Shown here: positions 19,331 through 30,977 of the stretch, piece after piece | Position numbering within the stretch: position 1 is the stretch's first letter | How the letters are laid out: each line of letters begins with the position of its first letter | Assembly (NCBI GenBank): GCA_002104905.1 | Contig: MCFE01000070.1 | Span: 1-64,000 of the forward strand | Direction of reading: 5' to 3' | DNA length: 64,000 nucleotides | Source: Basidiobolus meristosporus CBS 931.73 | Taxonomy: Eukaryota; Basidiobolomycota; Basidiobolomycetes; Basidiobolales; Basidiobolaceae | Program-made: the position numbers and the translations under genes | Notes under the pieces: model-generated | Seen by the model: only the letters and a program-made list of their open reading frames with translations | What the model was told of the DNA's origin: nothing | Database searches by the model: none

Positions 19331-22300
19331 ATGAAGTTTGCCAAGTACCTCGAAGCAGAGTCTGTTCCAGAATGGAAGCAGAAGTATATAGATTATAGAG
19401 CCTTGAAAAAAGCCCTTAAGAGAATTGAGGAGAAGCAAGGCCCCCTAAAGAGCAGACCTACTCTTCTGTTCTCGCCAGTCCTAAAGCCATCCGCGGAGGC
19501 TCACCATGCGTCGGGTAGTTCACTTGAACAGCGTCGTGCTAGCAGTGGTAATGTGGGGATTTTCTTCCGCTGCAACTCACAGGCAGATGGTATAAAGAAA
19601 GCCAAAGCCCCCGAACAAGTACCATTTCTTAGATCTCGGACGCTTGACGCACTCAGCATGCCTTCATATACTTTGAGCATGTCAGAAAACTCAGGTGATA
19701 GTTTGCTTCTAGTTGGTGTCTCCGCCACTCTTGTCTGACTGAAGTGTTATACAGAAACCTCTTCTCGGCTTCAAATTGAATTGGCCCGAAGGAGTCCTGA
19801 GGAACGGAGATTTTTTGATTTACTAGATAAGGAGTTGGAAAAAATATGCCAATTCTACGACGGTACGTTCCACAGCAATACCAACAGAAGTGCCATGTTA
19901 ACATGACATTTCTTACACAAAAGAGAAGGAGAAGGAAGCAGTGAAGCGACTCTACGCCTTAAGAGAACAGGTGCTTGTGCTGGAGGCAGCTACGGCTACA
20001 GTAGAGGCAGGCATCTCACTATCACATGCTGGTACATTTCCATTATCACTTACGCTTTAAGGCAGACCAGCTCAAATGAATCTGCAACACATCATCGGAT
20101 AGACCATTCCAAGAAAGACGATCACGATCATGATTGCGATGGCTGCGAGCTATTATACAATGACTCAGTTGATTTAGAGGAAGTGGAGAGGCGTCGGGAG
20201 GAGATAGCCAACAACGAAAAGGCACTTAAACATAAACTAGAGAAGGCGCTTCTCGAGTTCTATCGCAGCGTTGAGTTACTCAAAAATTACAAGGTAGCAG
20301 TGCATTCATAGCGCTTCAACTCAGTGCTTCCTTAACCCGCCATCTTAGATTCTCAATCACACGGGGTTCATGAAGATTTTGAAGAAATTTGAAAAGGTAT
20401 TTGGAGTGTAGGGGATGTATATACACCACCACCAGAGCCGTAAGCTGACTCTGTTGTAGACCACACACTGGAAATGCAGCCAGCTCTATATGGCCAAGGC
20501 GGAGAAACAAAACTTTGTGGCATCGACTATTTTGGATAAGATTATCACCCAGACCGAGGTAGGCAATGGGTTGGTGTGAGTTGGTCGATGGTGATCCGTT
20601 TCATGCTGACATAATCGAAGATTCTGTACACAGACGTTTTCGACGGGAAATCCCGAAAGGAGGCCATGGACAGTCTACGAATTCCCGATCTGAAGAAAAG
20701 GGTAAGCAGTGGTCAGTAGCCTCGGGACGGAACCCACCGCTCACTCTCACTTGTTATAGTCATTTTATTCGACCGCGCTGAGATCGGGGCTCTTTATTGG
20801 AATGTCGCTGCCAGTCTTCTTTAGATCGGTTTATCTAGGTATCTTCATGCTCGTTGTTTCGCGCCTGCCTTTACTCATTTCTTGTGTGTAGCCATGGACC
20901 CGGAGGTCAGGAAGACAATCCCGTATGCGAGTATCACCCTGCAGATATACGGCGGCTTGCTGATGCCTATCATCTTCACCGCTCTGTTTGGTATAAACAT
21001 ATACGTCTGGTCCAAGAACAATGTGAACTACCGGTTTATTTTCGAGTTTGACCCAAGAGACCACTTGCATCGCCATCAATTCCTAGAGGTACCCGTTCTT
21101 TGCGATACTCTCGGCCGCGAGATCCACACTAACTCTGACTCAACCATAAGCTCCCCGCCTTCTTTTTCATGATCTACTCGTACATCTCCAGCTTCACGTT
21201 CTCCAACCCCTTTCCTAACCACATAGCACCCAACACCTACCCTCTGATCTTGGTATGCGCCATACTGTTCTTCTTCTTGTGCCCATTTAGAGTGCTCTAC
21301 TACACGTCCAGGAGATGGCTGATGATTACCTTGTTCCGAATCGTCACGAGCCCTCTGTACTCGGTTTCCTTCCGGGATTTCTTCATTGCCGATGAGCTGA
21401 ACAGTCTTGGTTACTCGCTGATCAACCTACAGCTAATGGCCTGTGCCTATATTTGTAACTGGGCGGACCTTGAGTCCAACTGCAACATCCACGCCTATTG
21501 GATAACTATGTATATCCCCACTCTGCCTGCATGGTGGCGCTTCCTTCAGTGTCTCAGAAGATATTATGACAGTGGTGACACCTACCACCTGATCAACGCT
21601 GGAAAGTACATTTCTTCTATGATACTTCTGTGGGCTGCGGCCGGTGCACGTATCAAAGGTAGTGTCGGTTTGCGTATGTAGTAGCGACGATCACATGATA
21701 ATCCATAATACCATTGTAGGCTCGACTCAAGCCCACGCATTGTGGATTTTCTGCGCCATTGTTGCATCGTGCTACACTTATGCTTGGGATATCAAGATGG
21801 ATTGGGGATTTCTAGAGCCTAACCACAAGCATAGATTCCTGCGAAAAGACCTCGCCTATCCTTGGAAATGGGTAGGTTCCTCCGTTGGATCGCCATCACT
21901 TCCGAATACAACTAACTTCTGGCCTAGGCTTATTACTTCGCCATTGTTTCCAACCTTTTCCTTCGATTCTCTTGGGTTGTCACCGCCTCGAAATCCGTAC
22001 TTGGAACCGGATGGGACCCCAGGCTCGTAGCATTTTTCCTAGGCCTAGGTGAAGTATACAGGTAGGGGGCTGAAGCATAGACACCTTCTCGTCATGGTAT
22101 TCATCGTACTCCTTGTTCAAGACGTTTCCAGTGGAATTTCTTCCGAATGGAGAATGAGGTAAGGATTCATGTTTATATAAAGCCATATACACGGGAATGG
22201 TTCTGATCGATCCTTCTAGCACATTAACAATGTGGGCCGCTACCGTGCCATCAAAGAGATCCCATTGCCGTTTGCCATTAACACTACGGAAAAGGCGATT

Positions 22301-22378
22301 GCGCATGGATTGATTGGAACTGAATTGAAAGAGCACCACGAGTCAAGCCACCGTGGAATAATGCCGCATGAGGAATAA
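19331..22378 (+). CDS. SPX-EXS phosphate exporter of the SYG1/XPR1 family, about a dozen exons
   Basis: A plasma- or endomembrane protein of the XPR1/SYG1/PHO1 family, which exports phosphate and senses inositol pyrophosphates through its SPX domain. Exon 1 (19331-19694) starts MKFAKYLEAESVPEWKQKY, the typical SPX N-terminus. ILNHTGFMKILKKFEK (20344-20397), the SPX lysine-cluster helix, follows in a later exon. The EXS part includes MDPEVRKTIPYASI, several hydrophobic helices, WADLESNCNIH.., STQAHALWIFCAIV, WDIKMDWGFLEP and EVYRRFQWNFFRMENE, and ends HINNVGRYRAIKEIPLPF before the stop at 22376-22378. Introns are about 30-85 nt. Total length is roughly 800 residues, normal for the family. It is divergent from SCC2 and upstream of the HMG-box gene on the same strand. 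Confidence 0.9.
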
Positions 22379-22913
22379 ATATATCAGAGCCATATATATA
22401 TATATATTTCCTGGCGATTTTGTATGCGTACCTGAATAAAGACCACAAAGTACGTTGAACAAGAACCATGGCTTAGAGCACAATATATGTTTCTTGATTA
22501 GCTCATTGTAACTGATTACCCACATTGGCTATTAAACCGGAATTTTTTCAGAGTAATTAGAAGACTTTGTCCAATTCCCGCAAAATAACCAGGATCTGCA
22601 CGGGCATAGTGTCATTAAGTTAGTGCATGGCTGTCATACCAGACCCACTTTGTTCACTGGGATTGCTCAGTAATTGGGAAAGTTGTTCCGATCTACCGAA
22701 TCTGCTCACCTTGGTAAAAAAGTACCCATTGTATTGGATGGAAGGCTATGAATCTAGGAAGAGTAACAGGTTGTGTACATTGAGCTAAATTCAACAAAGG
22801 GCGGCCCATCCAAGGTCGATAAGAAAATCCGGTTTGCTGGGTTGTCTCTGAGACTGTTATTTAAGGCAAATGATTATTGAAAATCCACATATGAATCATA
22901 TCGTTGAACTACT
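22379..22913. other. Intergenic region
   Basis: AT-rich spacer upstream of the HMG-box gene, with a TA microsatellite near 22394-22407 and a TATTTAAG TATA-like element near 22857. No gene is seen. Confidence 0.4.
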
Positions 22914-23897
22914 ATGAACTATAACGAAGATATGACCTTTGACTCCACTCTTCACAAGCCAGAAGCCACGTTTTCTCCGGAGCAGATGAATCGGCTGATG
23001 AGCATTCTCAACGAGCACAATCGCCTCAATATGATGCTTCTTTCTGAAGGCTATCGCCCCATCCTGATGCCGCCTAATCCATCTCTCTCTCCTTCTCCAT
23101 CGGCTAGTGAATTTCACCTTCCTGAAAGTAGGTCCACCAAGAGAATCCCCCGCCCTAATAACTCATTTATGACATACCGTAAGGAGAAACAAAAGGCGAT
23201 TCTGGATGCCCATCCGGGGATCAATAACAAGGAGGTTTCAAAGATTGTTGGCGAGATGTGGAGGAATGAATCCGAAGCCGTTAAGGAATACTACAGGAAA
23301 AAAGCAGAACAGGGAAAGAAAGAACACGCGTTGAGATATCCTGGCTACAAGTACACTCCGCGTAAGCGTCAAAGAAGAGGGGCAGAGGAATACGCCGGCT
23401 CTCAACGGCAATCTTCCTTTGCGGAAAACTACTCTCCGCTCCCATTCCACTGTGGAAACCCTTCAGTCATTAGAAAGCCCAGCCGCCAGTTTCCTCTGGA
23501 GCTTGGACCATGGAGCAACCCCTCTGATTTCCAACTCTCCCCTTTCCCTCCTCCCGATAGCATGCGCTCTGTAGGCGACCTAAGCTGCTCACAAGACAGT
23601 TTGAGCGAGATGGAGCCTCGGGATGGGAACTTTGCGGAGCAATCCAATCTTTATGATTACCTGGAAAGTGGATTTCTACCACGTCCCACGACCATGAAAT
23701 ACCCCGTTTCATCAGACGTCCTCTCCAGCCTAATGCCAGCCGATCATTACTACGGAATCCCCGCTCAACCCTCCGACTCGCCAGGAGTCAGCGCCCAGCC
23801 ATTAGACTCACCAGGAACCGCCCTCTTCGAAGCAAATGTCCAGCAGTTTGAAGACTACCTCGATGAGATTTTGAACCCCCGTCATGCTAGACATTAG
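22914..23897 (+). CDS. HMG-box (MATA-type) transcription factor, 327 aa
   Basis: A nuclear DNA-binding regulator. Residues about 78-146 form an HMG box of the MATA/Ste11/sexM type: RIPRPNNSFMTYRKEKQ, then NNKEVSKIVGEMWRNES and VKEYYRKKAEQGKKEHALRYPGYKY, with the basic tail PRKRQRR as nuclear-localisation signal. The rest is low complexity: a Ser/Pro-rich stretch before the box and a Pro/Ser/Asp-rich C-terminus that may be an activation region. The gene is intronless, unlike its neighbours. The start is the first ATG after a TATA-like element. Such proteins act in mating-type determination or in general sexual and stress programmes; this locus lacks the triose-phosphate transporter and RNA helicase genes that flank the sex locus in Mucorales, so a mating role is open. 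Confidence 0.88.
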   Translation: MNYNEDMTFDSTLHKPEATFSPEQMNRLMSILNEHNRLNMMLLSEGYRPILMPPNPSLSPSPSASEFHLPESRSTKRIPRPNNSFMTYRKEKQKAILDAHPGINNKEVSKIVGEMWRNESEAVKEYYRKKAEQGKKEHALRYPGYKYTPRKRQRRGAEEYAGSQRQSSFAENYSPLPFHCGNPSVIRKPSRQFPLELGPWSNPSDFQLSPFPPPDSMRSVGDLSCSQDSLSEMEPRDGNFAEQSNLYDYLESGFLPRPTTMKYPVSSDVLSSLMPADHYYGIPAQPSDSPGVSAQPLDSPGTALFEANVQQFEDYLDEILNPRHARH

Positions 23898-23968
23898 TAT
23901 TGTTTTGACGGCCTAATCATGCATTTTGATATAGAATGTAGAGTTCTCATGTATTTATACCTAATCTT

Positions 23969-23981
23969 AATAAAGTTTATT
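23969..23981. terminator. Shared bidirectional poly(A) signal
   Basis: AATAAA on the plus strand (23969-23974) and AATAAA on the minus strand (23981-23976) are separated by one base, forming the near-palindrome AATAAAGTTTATT. The HMG gene (stop at 23897) and the AA11 gene (stop at 24005) converge here with only 107 bp between stop codons. Confidence 0.65.
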
Positions 23982-24004
23982 CCAAAATGGCAAAATCCTC
24001 TAAT

Positions 24005-25491
24005 CTATTGATAGTCACAATGGATTTCTCCGTTTGTGTAGGAGCATTGGGTTCCTGGTGCGCATCGCATGTTGTAGAGATGGCCGTGGACGCACAGTTG
24101 GAATTTCCCATCCTCCAGGCACTGGGTGGTGCATTTGCTGTCTTTACCTCCATTCTCGGGTTGCTCTTTGGCAGCATCTAGTATGGGCTCTGACTTGTAA
24201 CCAGGCTCTTGCTTGGGGTTGGCTCCCTTGTTTTTCTCCTCCAAGTCAGAGTCTGCTTTGTATCCGGGCTCTTGTTTGGGGTTGACTTCCTTGTTTTTCC
24301 CCTCCACGTCAGAGTCTGCTTTGTATTCGGGCTCTTGTTTGGGGTTAACTTTCTTGGTTTTCCCCTCCACGTCAGAGTCTGGTTTGGCAGCGGCACTCTT
24401 CTCATTTGGCGCTTTGTTTTCCGCTGGTTCTTGTTTGTCCGATTTAGCGATAGTCGTCTTTTCCTTGGTCTCTGATGCTGCCGACGCTTTGTTTTCAGGA
24501 ATGGTCTCCGGCTTGGTAGTGTCCGATTTTCCCTTTGTATCTATATTCGTGACTGACTCTTCTGGTGTGGACTTGTCTGATTTGGCATAGGAGGTTTGAT
24601 TCTTTCCGCCCAAGGGGGTTTCCGGCATCTTATTTTCTTTCGGCTTTTCTTGCTCGTACGCCTCAGGGTCAGCCTTTTTGGCCGGGGAATACTTGGCCTT
24701 GTTCTCTTTTTTTCCCTTGGACTTCTTCTTGTAGACCTCCTTCTTGGCCTCTGGTTCGGGCTCGGCCTCTGTGCCAGCTTCTCCCTCCGCAGCTGCCTCG
24801 CCAGACTCACCCGATCGGTAGGAAGTGACGATCGGTCGTTTGTTCATCAACTCGGATCCATCGTCACCTCCATTCGAAAATTCAGGGATGGTCGGGGTAT
24901 TCTCCATGTTGACAACCAGTAACTTGGGTCCGCTCAGAGAGTTGCCCTTGCCTCCTTTGACAGTGATGTCTGCACAGTTCATATAATACTCGCGGTTTCC
25001 AGTCTTGTTGATCCAAGTCCAGGCGAAGACCGCCTCCCCATTTGGGATCTCGGTTGGAATCGGGACCTGGTAATTGAGCCCATCCATTAAACAAGTGCCC
25101 ATGACAGTCTTTAGGACCACGAACGTTTTTCCACCGTCCACTGACAATGCAAACTGGCAATGACCGCCGTTGTGGACTGCCATGCCCCCAAGCGTGACGT
25201 TCAACGACTCACCTGCTGTGTATGTGCCCACACTGGGCCCAGCAGGGATGCCACGGCATGGAAAAGGAAACTAGATAGCTCAATGCTTAGATGGCAGTTC
25301 ACGGAACATGAAACATCAATCACACAAACCCTATGTCCGAGTGGGGTAGACATGTCGTAGTCTACATCCCCCTTTTGAGTGTATGTGGAGCTGAATCTCG
25401 ATCTTCTAGGCGCGGGGTTCACCAGCTCCATGTGAGCCAGAGAGAAGCCAACCAGGTTCCCAACTGTCAGAGCGATGATTTCAAAGCGCAT
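24005..25491 (-). CDS. AA11-type lytic polysaccharide monooxygenase with charged linker and C-terminal Cys module
   Basis: A secreted copper enzyme expected to cleave chitin oxidatively. Exons are 25491-25330 and 25270-24005, with a 59-nt intron between (GTTTGT donor, ATCTAG acceptor, phase 0), giving 475 residues. The signal peptide ends before HMELVNP, leaving the copper-binding N-terminal His. The second brace histidine is in AVHNGGHCQF. FPCRG, TYTAGESLNV and NREYYMNC are AA11 hallmarks. Then comes a long Lys/Glu/Pro-rich linker with three tandem repeats of about 20-21 residues (core NPKQEPxYKxDSD), and a six-cysteine C-terminal module (CLEDGKFQLC, CAPGTQC, IHC) similar to chitin-binding CBM19. 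The carbohydrate-binding assignment is by pattern only. TATAAAT at 25616-25610 precedes it. Confidence 0.87.
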
Positions 25492-25609
25492 TCTATCTAG
25501 GATTAGGGTTTGGGTTTAGGTGAAGGTGAAGGTGAAGGTTAAGTGGGTTATGAGGTTAGAGGGTTAGAGTTAGATGGTTGGATGCTGTCAGGGAATCCAT
25601 GCGAGCCCA

Positions 25610-25616
25610 ATTTATA
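25610..25616 (-). promoter_or_regulatory. TATA box of the AA11 gene
   Basis: Minus-strand TATAAAT about 120 bp upstream of the ATG at 25491. The leader between holds TTCACC triplets and an AACCCTAA telobox-like octamer. Confidence 0.55.
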
Positions 25617-26062
25617 GCTGGATGGCTAACCCAATGCAGCCAGGGAAGATTGTGAAATCATAATGCCCTATTGTTGGCTCCTTGGACAGTGGAAATCTAA
25701 TTGTTGCATATGCAATTGCAATGCAACTAGGGAGCTTTTTACTTTCCCCCTGAATGGCTCAAGATGCTGCCCACCATGGCCAAGGTTGGAGTGGACTTGG
25801 TCGCACAATCCCCTCCCCCAAATTAAATTAAACATGAACGCAGATTTAATCTAGTTGTTCTTTCTTAACCTTCTTCACTGGGTTACACGAGTAAGCATAA
25901 GTATTATTATACTGACTGTCCACACTTACCCTCGCTCACTGTTCAGTCTAGTTCAGTTTCAAGATGGTACTGTGATGTCGCGCACGTCCAATTGTATGCC
26001 TTAGCTAAAGGGTTCTCTAGTCAAATATAGATCGCCAAACCTTGCTATCCGATGCTGCTCCA

Positions 26063-26811
<749 letters not shown>

Positions 26812-27026
26812 GCCAACCGAAGCAAGTGGCTCTTCTATGTAGTCCTGACCAGCTAGTTTGTGTGAAGGGACAGCCCCCACCTCCTCCCCCAACACACCCA
26901 CGTCCCAAACCAAAATCTGCGCTATTCTTATCACAAATGCCCCACTATGTATGAGAAACCCTCACTGAAATGACAACAAGGATGGATGTACAATATTCCA
27001 GAATCACGCCACTTGGATTTGAAGTA

Positions 27027-27032
27027 TTTATT
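27027..27032 (-). terminator. Poly(A) signal of PRL1
   Basis: Minus-strand AATAAA about 95 bp beyond the PRL1 stop codon. Confidence 0.55.
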
Positions 27033-27126
27033 AACATGGTGGATAGGGGAAGGGGAAATAGAGTAGATTTGAATTGTTGGTTGTTGCATACTATACATTC
27101 TCTTTGATAACGTGCACAGCGGCAGT

Positions 27127-29184
27127 CTAGTAACGACGGCGAGCAAGCGACGGCTTCCAGTCTAAAGGATGGGTCTCCTCGGTCTGTGGGGGAAAATCCA
27201 TGTGAGTGCTCGATCGAATGAACCCGCATCCACTGCTCACTGCTTACCGCATTCTCATCCTCCTTCCAGATCTTGATCGTTTTGTCCGCCTCACCGGTGA
27301 TCAAACGAGCACCAGATCGATCGAAGGTGGAGGCGAAGATGCCAGACTCGCTGTCCAACGAACCGGGTTGAACGGTGGTTTCGGTTTTCTGGAAATTGTA
27401 GCCGGTCTTCCAATCCCAGAAGTACATGGATCCATTATCACCTACAAGGGATTAGTCACGCTGAGCTCCCGACCCTTGGTACAGTTCTGCGGGCACTTAC
27501 CTCCAGAGAACATGACGTTGTCGCTGTTGATGGCCAGGGTGTTGACGATGGATCTGTGCCCCTCGAAGTTCTGGATGAACGATCCTTCGGGGCACTTCCA
27601 CTGCTTGATGTTGTCGGAACTTCCACTGGCAAAAGTGAATTCGTCCGGATGGAGGGCCAACGCACGGACCGACTTCTTGTGGTGAGTCAGGACGGACATC
27701 GTCTTACCAGCAGCAAGATCCCACAGACGGACCATGGAGTCCATGGAGCCCGTGATCACTTGGGGATCTGCTTCTTGGCACTTCACGTCAGCCACCGTAG
27801 CGGAATGGCCGGAAAGCACGTGGATGCACTGCTTGGTACGCATATCCCAAACCTAAAGAACGTGGCTGATCAGTTGTCTCTTCCGTTGGTCTATGGGTAC
27901 GTCAATCCTTACCCTGGCTGTGGCGTCTCGACCTCCTGTTACAAGGACATCTAGCACGGGATGCAAGCTTAATGTATAAACACCACTTAGATGGCCGTGG
28001 TAGTGTCGGATCACTTTGTTGTATTCCAAATCCCAGCATTTGACCATCTTATCCTCACCACAAGAGAACAGGTATGGATGTCTGGGGGACACAGCAAGAC
28101 CACGCACCGTCGAGATGTGTCCAGTGAGTGTGAGCTTCAATGTACCGGATGCGAGATCCCAAATCTAAATTGGCCAAGGCGTTTAGTGTCTGCAAGCTCA
28201 ACCCAGTGCCATCCCGTTTGCAACTGACCTTGATGGTTCTGTCTCCAGCTCCTGTTGCAAACCACTTGTTTCCTGGTTCGACAGCAATCGAGCGCACCCA
28301 TCCCAAATGGCCGCTGATAACCTAATCCCAAATAGAGGTTAGCGTCACGCGTCGGTCGGCAAGCGCTGCGAATAAGCAATCACTACATACTCTCATAAGC
28401 TTCCAGGGTGCGTGCCACTCCGGACGTTGAGCCTGAAGTGTAGGCTTACGCACAAGTGAGGAGCTTGTGGGAGGTCCGGTTTGATAGCCGGCCTTCTGGC
28501 GGATCGCCACCACACCTTGGGCCGTTTTACGCGCCTCTTGCCTAGTAAAGTGAGTAAGAATTAATCGGGGGCTCATACACCAGAACTTGACGATTATACG
28601 CACTGTGCTTTGCTCTCTGGTAAATTCTCGATCATCTGCTGAATACTATCCTCGGAAATTTCGGGTACGACAGAGGTCTCTTCCGAAAGAGAAACACCTG
28701 GAAATCGCCATTGACAGGTTAATGAACGTGTTCGGGACAGGAGGGAATAAAGCGTAAACAAACCAGGGGCGGTAGGATAAGCATGTCCCGGTAGAACCTT
28801 CACGCCGGGCTCTGAAGCAGCCGCAGGAATAGCAGCAACTGGTGCTTTACTTCCTGGTCTTTCTGTAGCGGCCTTCTGCTGGGTAAGCAAGGCGTAGGGA
28901 AGTTCCTTCACGGATTCATATTCGTCCGAGATCTTCACGGAAAGCCTGACCTTTTGGCTGGGGGAATAGAGTCCAGTTAGCGAGGATCGAGCAGAGATCG
29001 TGTAACGGATTGCTTACCTTGCTGGAACGTTCTCCACAGGCAAAGCGTGGTTCATGACAAAGAGCTCCCTAGTACGTTTCGCGGATTTCTCAACCAGATC
29101 TGCGAGAGATGGAAGGGGTGGATTCAAGGAATCGCTCGAATCGGCCGCGAGCGGGGTGGTTTTCGTGGGCTCTACTGTTTCCAT
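27127..29184 (-). CDS. WD40 splicing factor PRL1/PLRG1/Prp46, multi-exon
   Basis: A seven-bladed WD40 protein of the Prp19/NTC-associated complex, needed for pre-mRNA splicing and located in the nucleus. The start at 29184 ([17 protein letters not shown]) leads to [16 protein letters not shown] and [30 protein letters not shown], typical of the segment before the first blade, follows. Blades are then clear: [28 protein letters not shown], then [101 protein letters not shown] and the last [25 protein letters not shown]. The stop follows a basic tail (LARRRY). Introns are 50-80 nt. It is convergent with TVP23. Confidence 0.92.
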
Positions 29185-29981
29185 GTCGCTTAATCTAAGA
29201 GTGTGAAGGTAGACAACCACCAAATCAATGTCCGTCTCAAGAGGGTGATCCGGTGCATCACCCAAAACGAGCAGGATAATTTTTGGGCATTTTTTTTTAC
29301 CAGAGCTAACCCAACTCCCCCGGAAGATGCTTAACTTCCTGTCTAACCTAACCATCATGGAGGCCATGACAGCATTTTAATTGCGTTTCACCATATCTCC
29401 GATTGCCTCCGAACTAAGTTCGATACGTGTCTTCCTAATACTCCACTGGAATGAAGTCATTCGATGGAGATCTAGCGATGTCACTCTCAGTGGACAAACA
29501 ATCATGATGATTGTTGGTAAACTAATCGAGGATGTATTGTCTTAGATGATTGCGACTCGGGCTGGCAATCGATCTTCGGATGGATTAGTAATACATGCTG
29601 TGAGAACTAACGATTCAATTAGGTACCATCCCTCTAGTTATCTGGATGATTTTCGGCTTGGGAATCGAGCAAACGTGCAGTAAGATAGGATTTCAGGGAG
29701 ACGCTTTAAGGGGAAATCGGCGACAAGGACGAAATCACTACCGTCTTACCAAAACGGGTCAGTCATGTTACAGATGGGAAAGAAATGCCAATTGTCATCC
29801 ACAGCATCACATCATCGGCCACGATTTTTTGCTCATACAAAAACCAGTCGAATTCGCTTCCCGATCTCATTAAATTCTTTCCCTCTCACCATCCTCTCCT
29901 CCACCGACAACCTTCTCGAACATCCACTCGAACTTCCTTCCAATTTCCTTTCCCATCGAGTCTCCCGAGGAATCAACTAGT
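29185..29981. other. Divergent intergenic region (PRL1 and KdsD-like promoters)
   Basis: No gene is seen. The stretch 29860-29975 just before the isomerase ATG is strongly pyrimidine-rich (CT tracts), a common leader feature of highly transcribed fungal genes. No TATA box is evident for either gene. Confidence 0.4.
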
Positions 29982-30977
29982 ATGATGCTGACTGCTGACA
30001 TTGTTAACGGTGCTGTGCGTGTGCTCAAGGAAGAGGGGAGCGCCATTCTTGATTGTGCCGAGCGTATCAACCAGGACCCCGAGTCCTTCAGTAAAGTGAT
30101 CCTTCTCATGCAGAAGTGTCTCGACAAGGGCGGGAAAATCGTGGTCACCGGCGTGGGCAAGTCCGGAAAGATCGGTCAAAAGATTACCGCTACCCTACAG
30201 AGCACAGGAAGCCTCGCGGTGTTTCTACACCCAACCGAGGGGCTGCACGGTGACCTCGGGCTGGTACAGCCCAAGGATGTGGTCCTCGCGCTCAGCTATA
30301 CGGGCAACACGGAGGAATTGTTGCGGGTCGTCCCCTCCTTCAAAAAGCGGAATGTCATCCTTGTCGGCTTGGGCGGTAACAAGAACTCTTTGTTGGCCCA
30401 GGAATGTGACGCCTGGCTGGACGGATACGTGAAGTCCGAGGTTTGCACCCATGTCCCCGCCCCCACCTCCTCAACCACAGTAGCCCTGGCGCTCGGAGAT
30501 GCCATCGCTATATCACTTATGCAGCTGAGAGCTTTCAACGCACAACATTTCGCCTTGAACCATCCCGGCGGTTCGCTCGGTAGGAAGCTGACCCTCAAAG
30601 TGAAGGACGTGATGCACACGTTCGAAGAGGTCCCAATCGTCAGCCAGGATACCGCGGTAAACGAGGTACTCACCCTGTCGATGCGTAAGAAGTGTGGCAG
30701 TGTATTGGTCCTGGACGAAGCGGGAGAATCGGTTATCGGGGTGATCACTGACGGAGACATCCGACGCGCATTAGAGTTTCGAGAGCAGATCTTTCAATTG
30801 CAGGCAAAGCACATCATGACCCTTGATCCGGTGGTCTGCTCCACCGAGGACATGGCTAGCGAAGCGCTGAGGTTGATGAAGGAGCGAGAAACACCAATCA
30901 GTGTATTGCCAGTCCTCGACAAATTCAACAAGCTGCGAGGTCTGATCACCGCGAAGCAATTGGCGAAGACGTTCTAA
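29982..30977 (+). CDS. KdsD/KpsF-type arabinose-5-phosphate isomerase (SIS + two CBS domains, 331 aa)
   Basis: A cytosolic sugar-phosphate isomerase. The family interconverts ribulose-5-phosphate and arabinose-5-phosphate. The SIS domain (residues about 40-190) holds GVGKSGKIGQK, SYTGNTEEL, SEVCTHVPAPTSSTT and FALNHPGGSLGR. The four catalytic residues of E. coli KdsD (Lys59, Glu111, Glu152, His193) all have counterparts shifted by one (Lys60, Glu112, Glu153, His194). Two CBS domains follow (about 205-262 and 275-328), as in the bacterial enzymes. The gene is intronless and GC-richer than its surroundings. A fungus has no KDO-containing lipopolysaccharide, so the in vivo pathway is unknown. 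The bacterial-type architecture and lack of introns are compatible with old horizontal transfer. Confidence 0.92.
   Translation: MMLTADIVNGAVRVLKEEGSAILDCAERINQDPESFSKVILLMQKCLDKGGKIVVTGVGKSGKIGQKITATLQSTGSLAVFLHPTEGLHGDLGLVQPKDVVLALSYTGNTEELLRVVPSFKKRNVILVGLGGNKNSLLAQECDAWLDGYVKSEVCTHVPAPTSSTTVALALGDAIAISLMQLRAFNAQHFALNHPGGSLGRKLTLKVKDVMHTFEEVPIVSQDTAVNEVLTLSMRKKCGSVLVLDEAGESVIGVITDGDIRRALEFREQIFQLQAKHIMTLDPVVCSTEDMASEALRLMKERETPISVLPVLDKFNKLRGLITAKQLAKTF

Noticed and set aside
25500-25570. Telomere-like GGTTAGGG/GGTTTAGG stretches upstream of the AA11 gene
   Set aside because: Irregular G-rich leader sequence without a repeated unit; a telobox-like promoter element is the most that can be said.
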